DNA of 64,000 bases from positions 860,564 through 924,563 of the forward strand of contig CAJINV010000005.1 of the NCBI GenBank assembly GCA_905178155.1, read 5' to 3'. Positions 45,598 to 57,400 of this stretch are shown piece after piece. Origin of the DNA: Amoebophrya sp. A120. Its lineage: Eukaryota > Sar > Dinophyceae > Syndiniales > Amoebophryaceae. The first letter of the stretch is position 1; each line of letters begins with the position of its first letter. The translations under genes and the position numbers were made by a program. The notes under the pieces are model-generated. The model was not told the DNA's origin. It did not search any database and saw nothing but the letters and a program-made list of their open reading frames with translations.

Positions 45598-48126
45598 TCA
45601 GTCCTCGTCATCCTCCTCATCGTCATCGTCATCAGCAAACAACCAGTCGTCGTTTGTTTCCACGTGCTCAAAAATCTGCCCGCCCGGCGCGAGGTCCTCC
45701 AGTCCTGCGGGAGCGGCAGAAGTAGTAGCTGTGGTATTGCTTGCTGCGCCTCCTGACGGATCCAGTTTCCTTCTTTTGGCATTATCGGAGGGAAAATTTT
45801 CGTCGTCGATTTCGTCGTCGTCTTCCATCAGAACGTCGTCCTCGTCTAGAAGACCACTGCGGAGTGTGCCGTGATTCGAAGCGCTGCCTTCTCCCGTGGC
45901 TGTCATCAACACGTCGTCTTCCAGAATAGCCGGCAAGGCGGCCCCGGCGTTGGCTGCAGAAGCCCCAGCTGGAGTAGTTTGTGGCTTCAGCATAGCTGCG
46001 CTGGAAGTAGATGCCGCTTGGTTCGGAGCTGCTGTTTTGAAGGGGAAATTATTTTTTCCTGCCCCTTTATTGATGATCCCGGCGCCCTTTTTCAAATCTA
46101 CACCGTCGTGGAAATCTGCGGAAACGATCCGCCCGTCAAATTTCCGCCCGTTGTAGTGCGACTTGTACATCTCAGCCTCATCCGGATCCTCAAACTGGAC
46201 CGTGACAAACCCTCGGTCCGCCGCGCCCAGGAAGGCCATAATGCGGACGGGAGGCTTCACCTGATTTTTGATTTTTCCTTTGCATTGAATTTCTTCGAAA
46301 CAAACAATTGGCTTCAACAAGAAACGCACTAATTGCCGTCAAAATCTTACTGTCACCAAAAATTTTTGCCATAGGTACGCCTAACGAGCACTGCTGAGTG
46401 AGGAGGAACAAGAACTGATAAACTGCAATTTTTTTGTACAAAGAAATACAAATACTAGCCATACAACATAGTCAGTGAATATAAAGTAAGTACTTTGTCC
46501 TGCTTCCCCGCCCGGCCCGGCAGCACGGCATCCCGGGCAAACGCGGCCTGCTGCGATTCCAACTTGGTCCGCGCCTGCGGGTTCCAGTCCAGGTAGTCTT
46601 CCAGAATGTCTTCGTATCAAATGTAAAAGTGTCTGGGTCTGGAAGGATCCGAACTTGTGATGCGCATTTTAGAACACAGAAAAATCTCTCATGCATAGGT
46701 AGCAAAAGCTGCCCACTTTCTGTCACCAAAATGGGGGACTTCTCATGCGGGTTCGGCATTGCGGAAGCTGCCTTCTCGAAACCTGTGATGCTAGAGCTTC
46801 CATGCCAGAACTTCTTTGTCATGCAAAAACAGCATGACTCTTCCAGACCCAGACATTTTTACATTTCGTACTTCGCGCAGTTCGTCGATGTAGCTCTGCT
46901 CCGTCCGGCCGGATTGGAGAATGGACTGCTTGTCGAACACGTTCCGCAACACGATCTGACACCGCAACTTCATCGCCCGTGCGCTGTCGTCCTCGTCCAT
47001 CCAGCTGTTCTGCATCTGCTTCTTCCGCGACCACTGGTTTTTGTTCTTCTGCGCCCCCGCGCCCTTCCCGGTCCAGTCCGCAGTGCCCCCGGTCTGCGCA
47101 ATCCGCTCCTTCAGGGCCGCCGTGGACAGTTGCTCCTTTTTGTACTCCGCGACCTGCACACTGATGAAGGACTTCTCGCCCGAATGCTCCGCGACGATCT
47201 CCTGCCCGTGGAACCGGTCAATGGCCTGCTGCACGGACTCCTTCCGGACAAATTTCACCAACCCGTCGCCCCGCGGCTCGTCCGTGCCGTCCTTCTTGTA
47301 CAGCTTGATGCTCGGTTCCTTCGTGGCGGGGTCGACCACGATGACGCCGCACTTCTTGAAAATCTCGTACAGCTCTCCGACCGTGATGGAGAGCGGTAAC
47401 TGGGACAGGTAAATGTCTGACACGTTCTTGCTCGCATTGTACACCCCCGCGAGCTTCTCGATTTTTTTCTTCTCCCGCCATCGCTTCCTTTTCAGTGCGT
47501 TTTTGGACAGCGGTTTGTTGTTCTCGTCGGTGTCGTCAACTAGAGATTCAGGATTTATTATTTTTCCACCCGATGTTGAATTGTTGTCCTGCTGTTGCTG
47601 CAGCGCGGATGCGGAACTAGCACTACCCGCTTGGGGTAATCTACTAGCACTGGAAGATGACGACGTCGCAGCCCCGTTTCCGACGAGGAGCGCAGAAGAA
47701 CTGCTGCTCGGTAGTACACCGTTACCACTAATATTCCCGTTTTTCGGTAGGGCAGCCGACTTTGAAGAGGTCGTCGCCACCATGGGTTCATCTCCGTCCG
47801 CAAATATTTCCTGCAGCACGGAAGTCCCTGGGACGCCGTCCCGATCCTCCGGGGAGCTGGACTATCCTGTGCAAAACAAGTATCGTACTCGTATAAATGC
47901 AAGTCTTGCATATTTTTCTTAAGGTAATTCAGCATGACAAATTTTATTTCTCATGCTGAAAAAATTTGCAATGCATTTATACGAGTGCGATACTTCTTTT
48001 GCAATGCATATGGACTGAATCTGGTTGATTTCTTGCTCAAGCTCCCTCCTTTCCTGTTCGGCCTTGACAAGGAGCTCATAATCCTCCACCGGACGCCAAC
48101 ACTCATCCACAATATCCCAGATCAAC
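45598..48126 (-). CDS. Tat-SF1/Cus2-like U2 snRNP-associated splicing factor
   Basis: The first resolved exon starts at 48126 (LIWDIVDECWRPVEDYELLV); the initiating ATG upstream is not identified. After a D introner and a disordered Ser-rich stretch comes RRM1: DIYLSQLPLSITVGELYEIF, then IKLYKKDGTDEPRGDGLVKF and a VQVAEYKKEQLS strand, as in Tat-SF1 (DGLCCY-type motif). RRM2 begins RCQIVLRNVFDKQ and is interrupted by the A introner 46615-46870 (ELRE|DILEDYLDW in frame) and two conventional introns (about 46415-46492 and 46260-46340; exact ends uncertain); it ends RGFVTVQFEDPDEAEMYKSH and FDGRIVSADFHDG. A long acidic tail ends DDDEEDDED at 45598. The family binds SF3B1 and helps U2 snRNP function, so a splicing factor is itself interrupted by introners. 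Confidence 0.85.
46615..46870. mobile_element. introner family A, 256 bp
   Basis: Ends TATCAAATGTAAAAGTGTCT and ...CATTTTTACATTTCGTA; duplication CTTCG at 46610-46614 and 46871-46875. Excision joins YIDELRE|DILEDYL in frame. Closest relative in the window is the inverted copy at 41968. Confidence 0.93.
47863..48010. mobile_element. introner family D, 148 bp
   Basis: Ends TATCCTGTGCAAAACAAGTA and ...CTTCTTTTGCAATGCATA; duplication TGGAC at 47858-47862 and 48011-48015. Excision joins INQIQS|SSPEDRDG in frame in the Tat-SF1-like gene. Inner inverted blocks CGTACTCGTATAAATGCAA / TTGCAATGCATTTATACGAG extend the hairpin. Confidence 0.93.
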
Positions 48127-49402
48127 CTGATGTGGTGAGAAAAAATAATTTTGACTTCTTTTTGTTTGCTTCGTTTCCAGCAAGAGTGTATCGGAATTAT
48201 ATCGAATATAATCGAACCAACAGTTTCTTCGCAACTTTCCAACAAGGGGGGCCAGCGCGCTGTGAAGCGGTGGAGGCAAAAAAAAAAACGAGCGTAGGAG
48301 GAGGAGACGAGATCAACCTACTAGCCGATCTGTATCAGAGAGCAGAGGAGGTGCAGGATGAAAATAGCCCTCACAACATCTACTCCGAGGCGGAGAGCAA
48401 GCGGGCCAACGTCCCAGCAGGCGCGCATGAAAGATGATGAAAGAGCAAAGAATGAATTCATGTTTCATCAGAATTCGATTATCATTGTCAAGAATCGGTT
48501 GCCATTGCGACCATCTGAACAGTCTCGATAGATGAGCGTCAGCACAGCTGTAGTCTTACTTTGGCGGGAAAGGTCAGACCAGAAGCCACCGCCAAAACGC
48601 ATTGTCGGACTCGTATTGACGGGAAGAAGATGATGAATCAGCCTCGTCAGCGCATGAGTATGTCTGAGCGTGAGCATGCTGGTCTGATACAAGAACGCAT
48701 CCATAACCATGCGGGCGCGGAGAGACCTACATTACAAAAAAAGCACTTTTGATATATTGTCCTGTCGCGCACCGGAAGTTCAAGGAGGCGGACCATGTAG
48801 CAGAACTGCAACAGCCCCATGCGCTGAGACACGATTCATGACTGTGGCTCCATTTTCTTAGGGTAGAACTTCTGGACGAGATGGAAGCAACGCCAGACCG
48901 GATCGCTGCGAGGCGGCTTTTTGCTCATCTGTCTATTGCATCTCACGCGCCGTAGCTTTCACTTGTTCTTTCCGCTTGTAGTTTCCAACAAGCTCGCTGA
49001 AGGAAGCCAACACAAGCCGCATGACTTCTGCAGCCGCAGCTTCAGTCTCGGTGGTCCCCAGCTTTGTGGAAGTGCTTGGGTCAATTTGGCCTGTGAATCA
49101 AGCATTCTTGTTGGAAAATTACACTGTTATTTGCCGTACTGTCCACGAAGATTATCGCATATTCACATCCTCGAAGTCGGTACTTGCTGTTCTTACCGAG
49201 AGCCAACAAGAAGTCTGCGCGCTTGCAAACCCTACCTTTGAAAAAAGTTCTCGTCCTCCGCATGATGAAACGAAAACTCAATATATAACTCTGTTGCAAG
49301 CACGGCAGCGAACAATATGTCAGCGACTTCTCGGTAAAGACCACAACAACACCGTCATAGTACATTCGTCTGTTGTAAGAAAGTGATCATGATAGGACAA
49401 AG
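48127..49402. other. intergenic spacer / unresolved 5' end of the Tat-SF1-like gene
   Basis: About 1.3 kb; the N-terminal exon of the splicing factor should lie near 48.1-48.4 kb but I could not place it. ORFs at 48468-48710 and 49081-49365 lack features. Confidence 0.45.
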
Positions 49403-49771
49403 TTAAGATGAGAAATACAGATCGCAGGCGTCCGTGGTATGTTGGTGGTCGAAGGGCACTTGTTCGTGGTCCGGTCTCGCGGGGATTCCCGCCACCAAGT
49501 CCTGCATCTCCTTGCTGTCGTTCACTTTTTCCTCCAGGGCCCGCAGTCCCTCCCGCAGCTCCGTGACCTCGCCGATCGGGAGCCAGTTCGGCGTCACGCC
49601 CTGCTTGTAGCACAGCGTGTTGCCGTCAATGTGGCAGGACAGGTGCTTCAGAAGCAGTTGGTGGGGGAAGGGCGGGTCCTGCTTCCCCGTCGCGGGGTCC
49701 TGGATCCACCAGTTCTGCAAAACCGTGTCGTCGCCACAAAACGCGGCATACTTCTGCTTGAAGGCGTCCAT
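49403..49771 (-). CDS. small unknown protein (122 aa)
   Basis: ATG at 49771 (MDAFKQKYAAFCGDDTVLQN), single exon, stop at 49403. It has a compact N-terminal half with conserved-looking aromatic/Cys positions (WWIQDPATGKQDPPFPHQLL; CHIDGNTLCYKQG) and a helical second half (VTELREGLRALEEKVNDSKE). No family is recognised. The frame stays open upstream to 49876 but without an ATG. Confidence 0.6.
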   Translation of the reverse strand: MDAFKQKYAAFCGDDTVLQNWWIQDPATGKQDPPFPHQLLLKHLSCHIDGNTLCYKQGVTPNWLPIGEVTELREGLRALEEKVNDSKEMQDLVAGIPARPDHEQVPFDHQHTTDACDLYFSS

Positions 49772-50419
49772 TGGATTTTTTTCTGGGGTCGTCGTGTGTG
49801 TTGAAGATATTAGGCCTATAGTGGGGCAAAACCAATCTGATGCTCGGGTTCTAGTTCTCGCAACCAGTGTTGCCAAAGTGTTTTCTTTGAAAGTACTCGC
49901 GGCTGCGCCTGCTAGTACGATGATGAAGTACTTGTTATTCTCTACATGCGCGTTCGCGTAGATACTAGCATACGAAAATCAAAAAGGCAACGCGGTTAAA
50001 GATGAAAGTACTTCTAAACATCTTTTCAATTTTTCGTGAAGCGATTTACAGTGTGTGTCGTGTAGAAGAATACTTGCTTCTTGTTCAGTCGTCCCTGTTA
50101 ATGCAGATTTTATTAAGCCATTGCAGAATCAAAAATTTCGATTTCTGGAGGAGGGAGTTGCGCAGTTCATACTCGTCGAACATTTTCAGCATACGTGCAT
50201 TTCTTGTGCACGCAACGAAACGCATAATTTTTGGCATACCTAGTCCTGTCCGGTACTGGCTCTCACTCAATTGCATTTCTGATCTGCAAGTCGTAGCCTC
50301 CTTGCTTCTGGTGCAGGTGGCCAATTCAAATAGCCGCCCATACCGTATCTTCTTGATATCTAGATCAATCTTATCGCAGCTGGGAGCAGCAGAACAGCAA
50401 GAAGATTTTCGCGTATGAA

Positions 50420-52330
50420 GGTCCCAGATTCGATCGTCTCAGTGTCCATCGGGCCGGAGCGGTATGTAAATACTTGCGAAAGCCTGCTAGCGGGGGCTGC
50501 GAGCCCGGCAAAAAGAGGCAGGCGCGGCGTGTGCAATGCCGGGTGCCAGCGTCGAAAAACAGCGAGACCGCAGGCGCGCGCCATATTAAAGAAAAATGGC
50601 TCTGCGGGGTGCCGGCCGTCGCCAGCGAGAGCAATGCTGCACGCAGCGGCGGGCGCGGCACGGGGGGCGCACACCAATCCGGCGCCGCGGCCACACGAGG
50701 GCCGGGCCGCCACTTAACAAACCAACCCGCCGGCGGACGCCTTGCATTCGCCGCGCCTGGCCGGGCAAGACTGCCGCAACACAGAGGGGGCCGCTGGGCC
50801 TCTGTTTCGGCGCGATAAGTGGGCCGCCCCGCGGCTTGTGCAGTTGTCTTCCTGGGCCTGTACTTAACGAGAGGCCCCGGGAAAACGCCGCGCGGCGTGC
50901 CATTCTCCGGCCCCCCGGCCCAGTTGTCTCGGCTGATGTATACGACGGCGTCCTTCGAAAAGGGCCCGAAGGCCCTTCGTTTTGGCAATATACAGGGCCG
51001 CGGCCGCCAAATGCCGTCGGCGCCGCGCCGCCTGCACGCTTCTGGTCGCCATCACGCGGGGCGCAGCTTTGCCCAGGCCCGGCCGCGCACATCGGCCACA
51101 AGTGACGCCGCGCCGGGTGCTTGCTAGGAGCGCTACTACTCCCGCCGCCGCTGCTCTGTAAGCTCCCGGGTTGCGCTCACTCTTCTCGGGCATCGGCGTC
51201 GCACCAAGCTGCAGCGTCGCCCTCCTGCTAAAAGCGAGCAGAGGCGCCGGGGAGTAGAGCCGCGAGAAGCCGAACCCCTCGCCCTTCATTTCTTCGTAGC
51301 GCCGGATAGCATCGAGCGCGACTTCGCCCCTGGAGGTATCGTCCTCCAGGAGCGACTTGTCCGGCTTCACCATTTCCGGCCTTCGCGTCAGGGCCGCAGG
51401 GAGGTCCGAAAGCCCCCAGCCCCCCATTGCTGGGGACGGCCTCCCATTTCCCCCGGCTCGCGCCTGCTTGCCGCGAAGCGCCCGGGGCCGAAGCCAAGCC
51501 CGTAGCGGCGTGCGAACCGACAAACCGAGGCCGTGCCCCGTTGCGAAATTGGCGATCCGAGGCAGCCCCGCGGGGCTTTTTCTTATTTTACGAGAAGAAA
51601 GCGCCCGGCTACACCGCCATCGGTTGAGAGAGTCGCGGCATGGACGCCGCCGATGCCGGGGCCCCCAGGCAGGAAAGGCAAGACGCGGAGCGGTGCCCCC
51701 CTCAAGCCCCTCCCGGAAGGGGCCGCGGGCGCGCCCCCGGAGCAAAGTCCTCCGGGGTCAGCGACGGGGTGCGTCCCGGGCTGTCCAGCGGCGGCCCGCG
51801 GAACAGCTTCGGAACCTCGGAGGGCTCGCGTTTCTCGGCCCCCGCCCCTTTGTACCGGGGCGGGCTAGGCCAAGGCGGTAGCCCTTGGACGGGGTGTAAG
51901 GGTGGCCATCCCGCCCCCAGGTCTCCAGCAAGCGGCTAGGTTCTTCAGCATCTTCGGGGCCCGTGGCCCCCTCTTCCGCCTCCCTTTCCCCGGCCTGCTT
52001 CTTGAGTTTTCCGATTTCCACAGCGGCCTCCTCCATGTGCTTGCGGGCCCGCTTCCCCTCGCGGCCTTCCTGGCGAAGAGCCAGGCGAAAGCGGGCCCGT
52101 TGCTCGATGTGTCCGCGGATGTTCTCAGCGCGACGCTGCCGGCGCTGGGCGCGCGCCCGCTCCCGCGAGCATCGTCGCAGGCCTGTCCCGACCGCTCTGC
52201 GCTGGAACACCGCGCGGGCGCGCTCGTCGTTCCGCTCTTCGCGGGCGTCGGCGCGGGTTGCCACGCTTTGCCTTTTTCGGTTTTGCGCTAAAGCTCGAAA
52301 AACCTAAAAAACTAAGGCGCTACAGCTCTA
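50420..52330. other. GC-rich compositional island, possible foreign or mobile insertion
   Basis: About 1.9 kb of strikingly GC-rich sequence between AT-richer flanks, with runs such as CCGCGGGGC and many short G/C palindromes. Long overlapping frames occur on both strands (minus 50864-51745, 51758-52264; plus 50596-51105, 51357-51881), as expected from GC-driven loss of stops; none starts convincingly or shows a domain. The right edge has an AT-rich tail with short A-rich near-repeats (GCTCGAAAAACCTAAAAAACT, CTCTAAAACTCAGAAGCTC). I could not find flanking duplications or terminal repeats. Confidence 0.6.
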
Positions 52331-52586
52331 AAACTCAGAAGCTCAAGGGGCTAAGATCTTGAGCAATGGCAGAAGTTTCGGCAGGGCCTGGCCTGCGACG
52401 ATGCAAAGCTGATAACTATCACACTCGCAGCCAGCACACCGTGTCGGCACAACTGAACATCACAGCTCAGCACCGGACTTCATCGAGGCGCGCAAGTGTG
52501 CACGCGCTACACGCATGATTTGCTGCATGTACATGCTGCATTTCAAAAAGTCTCTTGTCGCAAAATGGTTCAATATTTCATAAGCA

Positions 52587-54200
52587 TCATCTTATTCTCC
52601 AGATTCCAGTCAAGTAGCACATCCTGATTTTAAACATGTCTTTCAGCATGCTCAGCGTCGCAGACACTATGCTCAACTTCGACCCGGGGACTTCATGCCA
52701 CGTGACAGGCACTTCCGCGATGGAAAGACCGAACTGCTGTGCGAGAACCTGAAAGGTTAATAGTATTGCAAAATCCTTTTGAAACAACTACCGAGTATCA
52801 CAACCAAACCCCCGCCGAGATGCAAAATTTTTTAACTATCCAAAGCGACATCAAGTGCCTCAGCAGCATCTATACCACCAGCTCCAGGTCGAAGGCCCAC
52901 CGCTGTATGTGCAGGTTCCGAAACAGCTTCTCGGCCGCGTCCGCCGTGAACAGTTTAAAACCGCACTGCGTGTCGTGTATCGGCTGGCCGTTCGCCGTGA
53001 TGAGGAGCCGGACGAGAAAGTGCAGCCCCCACATCAACACGTTCCGGTACCAGGCTCGCTTCACCGTCGCCTCTTGCGACAGGTGGTGTCTGCTGCCGAA
53101 TGCGATTTGATGCTGCTGGTCCTCGTGTCGACGTTGTACACCTTCTACGTAGTTCTCCTGCACGCCTTCCGAGGTCTTTTTTGTCCCCTCTGCTGCGACT
53201 CCCGCCCCCAGCTGCTTCTCCAACTTCGCTAGGTCGGAAAATTTGGTGGCCCCGTCCGCGTCCACCATCAAGCGCCTCTCGCCGGTCGCGGACAGCATGC
53301 CGACTCGCACCGCGAAGCCCTTACCCCGGTTTTTCCGCAGCTTCACCACCTTCACGGTCTCCCGGTCGTACGTTTTCAGCACCATCAGTGCCCCGCTGTC
53401 CTCGCTGCCGTCGTCGACGACGATGATCTCGTACGACTTTTTACTGGTCGCGCCGGTCGGCTTCCCGTACGTCGTTTCGAGAAAGTCCAGCGTTTCCTTC
53501 ATCATGATCGGCAGACGCTCCTGTTCAGTTTTTATTTTGTCTTGTTCCAAGAAAAGGAATATCTCAAGTTCGTACTTCTGGTGTTCCACCTGCATGTGCT
53601 GGACGACAACTACTGGAAAGCGCTTTTAGGTGAGTGACAAATGGAAAAAATGCACCCAAGCTGCGTGTTACTTTCACCCAATAAAACACGATTCTTCACT
53701 ACCTCCTCGTTATACGCAGGTATTATCACGGACAGGCCGACCTTTGTCTCCGCCGCCGTCGCGTTTGCCTTTCCGAGCAAATGTGGCGCGATGTAATATT
53801 CGGGATCCAGTTGGTCAACGAGGGCTCCTTCCGGCACCGCTTCCTGGGACAAAAGCAGCCAGAAAACCATGCCGATCAGCACCGCTTATCCTGTGTAAAA
53901 ACATACCCGCCGACGTCCCAGAGTTAAGGTAGAAGAAGCATCAAGAACATTGCTATGTATAGACAAATTCAAACTAAGATAAGAAGCTCCCGGGGATCTT
54001 CTGCGTGTTGACAACTTTGGGCCCACAAGCACAACGTAGTCGCGCCCGGGCATGCAATAGATTTGCATGACAAATGAATGTGGGCTAAAAAGCAGGCGCG
54101 TTTTTACACAGGATACCGCAACGATCGCAACTACGATGGAGGAAACGACGCTAGACGTCGACATGGAGAGCGATGCGGAGGCTCCGGCGGTGGTCGACAT
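52587..54200 (-). CDS. ALG5: dolichyl-phosphate beta-glucosyltransferase
   Basis: Start ATG at 54200 (MSTTAGASASLSMSTSSVVS). Removing the B introner at 53887-54114 completes an N-terminal TM helix: SSIVVAIVAV|LIGMVFWLLL. GT-A family 2 motifs follow: VGLSVIIPAYNEE, YEIIVVDDGSEDSG, KNRGKGFAVRVGML, MVDADGATKF (metal-binding DxD-like), PIHDTQCGFKLF, WAFDLELV and AEVPVTWHEVPGSKL, stop at 52587. These and the single N-terminal TM are typical of ALG5, which transfers glucose from UDP-Glc to dolichyl phosphate at the ER for N-glycan assembly. GT-AG introns: 53521-53702 and 52749-52875. The acidic/basic stretch GTKKTSEGVQENYVEGVQRR is an insertion relative to yeast or human proteins. No obviously missing catalytic residue. 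Confidence 0.92.
53887..54114. mobile_element. introner family B (diverged), 228 bp
   Basis: Ends TATCCTGTGTAAAAACATAC and ...CGCGTTTTTACACAGGATA. Duplication CCGCT (53882-53886) / CCGCA (54115-54119), one mismatch. Excision restores the ALG5 TM helix IVAV|LIGMVF in frame. The interior shares little with 7325 and 25535, so it is an old or separate subfamily. Confidence 0.9.
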
Positions 54201-54486
54201 TTTTCTTGTTGTCACTTCGGTGAAGCCGGAAATGAGCTTGATGGTTGTTCAACTGCGATGCTTTAAGCCTGGCAAGCGTTCAACACGACAAGTGCAACTA
54301 TGTGCGTCTTGCACCACAAGCCACCCATCTACCGTGGCGCTTTGCGACACTGCGGCCCTCTTCTCCGCGACCGCGACATTCTACACGATTATATTCGACC
54401 GTCGTTGCTAGTAGTTGTACTTGCAGCCTACCGGATTCTTTCTACTTATTTCCGCACAGCAGCTTGTTCATCTATATAGACTTAAA

Positions 54487-57400
54487 TCAGTCCACCTTTT
54501 TGTTGCTCGAATAAGTAGTGGCGTCACCTTCATCTTTCCCAGCCTCTTGATCCGGCTTCTGCTCCGCAATGCTCGTGTGCTTCAAGTTGGGGAATTTGTT
54601 GCCATTGCAATGCTATCCTGTGCAAAAGTATCGTACTCGTATAAATGCAAGGCTTGCATTACAAATCTTTCCATCAAGGTAAAACCGCATTACAAATTCC
54701 ATTTCTAATGCTGAGGAAATTTGTATTGCAATTCATACTAGTACGATGCTTTTGCAGTTCATAAATGCTGGAAGTAGGTGAGAAGCAAATACTCGCAGTA
54801 ATCCAGGCCCAATTGCGTGAGAAAGAAGAAGATCGGGAGGGTGAACAGTAGCTGTCTTTTTGTCGGCAAGAACAGGGACGCAAACGACAATCCGAGCATA
54901 CTTAATTACCACGTCACGTACGGATCAATTGCGCAGAGTAGCTTTTTTTTTCGGAATCCAGATGTTGACCAGCGCACGCAGATAGCATCGCATCGATCCA
55001 AAAAGTCAGCACTTACAAGCTGACGGAAGATCGTGTTCACATTTCGCACAATTCTTTCGAAGGACTCTTTGAAAACATGGGGGAACAAAGTACTCAGTTA
55101 GAAAAAACCGCCTCCGCGTTTTTGTACTATCGCCTGCATCTTCATGAGTTCACAGGGATCGATTGGATGCGCCACGGGATGCATGTTTTTTGTTTCGCAG
55201 AAAAAGTTCACTGAGTTTCTTTCTCTTTTGCTCCTTCGCTGTTTTTCGCAGAAGATCGCTGACTCCAAAAACATCACCATCAGTAGTGTTCGCTCTTCTT
55301 CTCACTCTTGTTACAAGCCTGCTGGTTGTAATGTGGTTGATTGTGTTTCTCCATTTGCATCTGGTGCAGCAGTAAAATCCACCATCCCCTGCAGAAAAAA
55401 ATAGGCCGTGTGGTTCTGTCGGAACGGAAGTACAACCAGAATGTCGTCCCCCTCCCCCGGTGTCGACGTCGCGGACCGATAGTTCGGCTGTCTACTCCGA
55501 TTGGTCCTCGAGCTTCTTCGCTTGAAAATCGTAATCGATATCCAAATGCCAGTACCACGATACCCAGTTCTCCAAATAGGCCGCATAGTTCTCAAACGGC
55601 GGTGTAGCTGGTCTTCTTGCATCCACGATGGCAACGTCGCCGCTCGCTTCCGCATCCCACCACATCCATTTCGCGACATCCACGTCGTCGTACATCAACG
55701 CGACTCGTTGCGCCGGGTTGCTGCACGCATTTGGAGCAGCAAGGTCGAAATACGTTCCGCACTGCGGGAGCGCTGCCGAATGGAAGTAGTATACATCCCT
55801 AACCTGCGACTTCATGTCGTGGTTTATTGCACGAAGATCGCCCAAGGGGCGGTGCCAAGCGAGCATCGCAGGAAAGAAGGGGAGGCTCCACACGAGCAGC
55901 ATCACAACCACCTCGAAGGAGTACAAAAGGCGTGGCAGCAGGAGACTCGTGTCTGTAGGTACCAGCGTCCCTCCCGCAACCCGCACAATCCTCGCCGAAG
56001 ACTCGCGGCCGTCACCTCTTCTTGTTTTCTTCGATACCGTTAGCAAAAGAGAAAAAAAGGCGCAGCCGAAGCCGCTGACGAATGCGAGCAGAACGGTCCC
56101 CACCCTGAAACGATAAATGCTGGGATGTGATGTCTCCTGCGGGTACACGCCGTGACATTCCGAAAATGGAGTTGCGAACAGTTTCGTCGAGAGCCGTCGG
56201 TCAAGCCGACGGTTCGAAAAATAGTCGTCTACCGCGCCGCCCGGTTTCCTGAATAAATTGCCGGCGTTATCAAAATCAAAAATCTCCCCTCCCCATATCT
56301 TTATCAAAGTGGAAACCTGTGCTGCGGCACTTGTGTGCATGTCTTGCGGTAGAGGACTGCACGCAGATCCTAAGCCTAGGCGGGGGCCTCTTGGTGTAGG
56401 CACCTAGCATGGCAGCCGTCTGTCCTGCAGGACGACTTGCAGCGTTACAAACCGCCTGCATGACGCGGCGAACTCTCTGCCTTTGCCTTCTTGCATGACA
56501 AAGCGGATTTGTGGTCACGAATCTGCATCACAAATTTTCGGAAGGATGCGCTTTCAACATGGGAGGGGCGGATTTTTCATCACAATAGATGTTGACGCCC
56601 TCGCCGACGAAAAGTTGCAGAGTCTCAGAGACTATCAACTGCAAACATGTCTGGGTCTGGAAGATTTCTCGATTTGGTTGGTTGATTGGGTAGCGCCTGT
56701 CGCCGGTGCACGTCCCGCCCTCTATCGATTGCGATCCGGAGTAGCCGGAGCACAAGGCCCCGGGACACAATTCGTCATGCAGCTTTTCGTCCAAGCTCCC
56801 CCAAGTCGGAAAGCATCACAGGTTCTGCAGCCCCTTGGTGATGCCTATTATGCATGAAGAAGGCCCTCTCAGCATGGCCCGAAGTAGGGGTAGGCACCTT
56901 TTGAGAGTCATGCATCAACGATCTTTGTGTGATCCGCAACAACAGGCATCACAAGTTCGGATCCTTCCAGACCCAGACATATTTGCAGTTAATAGAGAAA
57001 AGAAGCACACCGATTGATATTCCCGCCAATCCGCCGTGGATGGACTTTAGCCACCATTGATTTCGCACCCAGAAGGCTTCTTGGGCACTGGTAATGGGGG
57101 CGCTGCGCGTACTGGTGGCGCTTTGGTGCGGATCGCGATCGCCCTGCGACGTGTGGGAGTGTGTGACGTCCTGCTGTTGTCCGGACCCGACCGTAGGAAT
57201 CGCCGCGACCAAGATGAAGAGGATGTTCGGAACCAGTAACCAAACCATCCGGGCCGCCACCTCCTCCAGAGAACCGGCCTCAATCAAACCGGTCTGGGAA
57301 TTGGCAAGATCGTTCGTGTCGGCTCCGTTCCCCGGACACCACAGCGGGTACAGGTTGAAGGTGTAGCGACTGAGTATCGTGGAGAACGCATAGCAGACGA

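Noticed and set aside
50596-52264. Candidate genes in the GC-rich island (293- and 168-codon minus frames, several plus frames)
   Set aside because: Frames overlap on both strands, starts are poor, translations are Arg/Ala/Gly/Pro-rich without domains; explained by GC bias.
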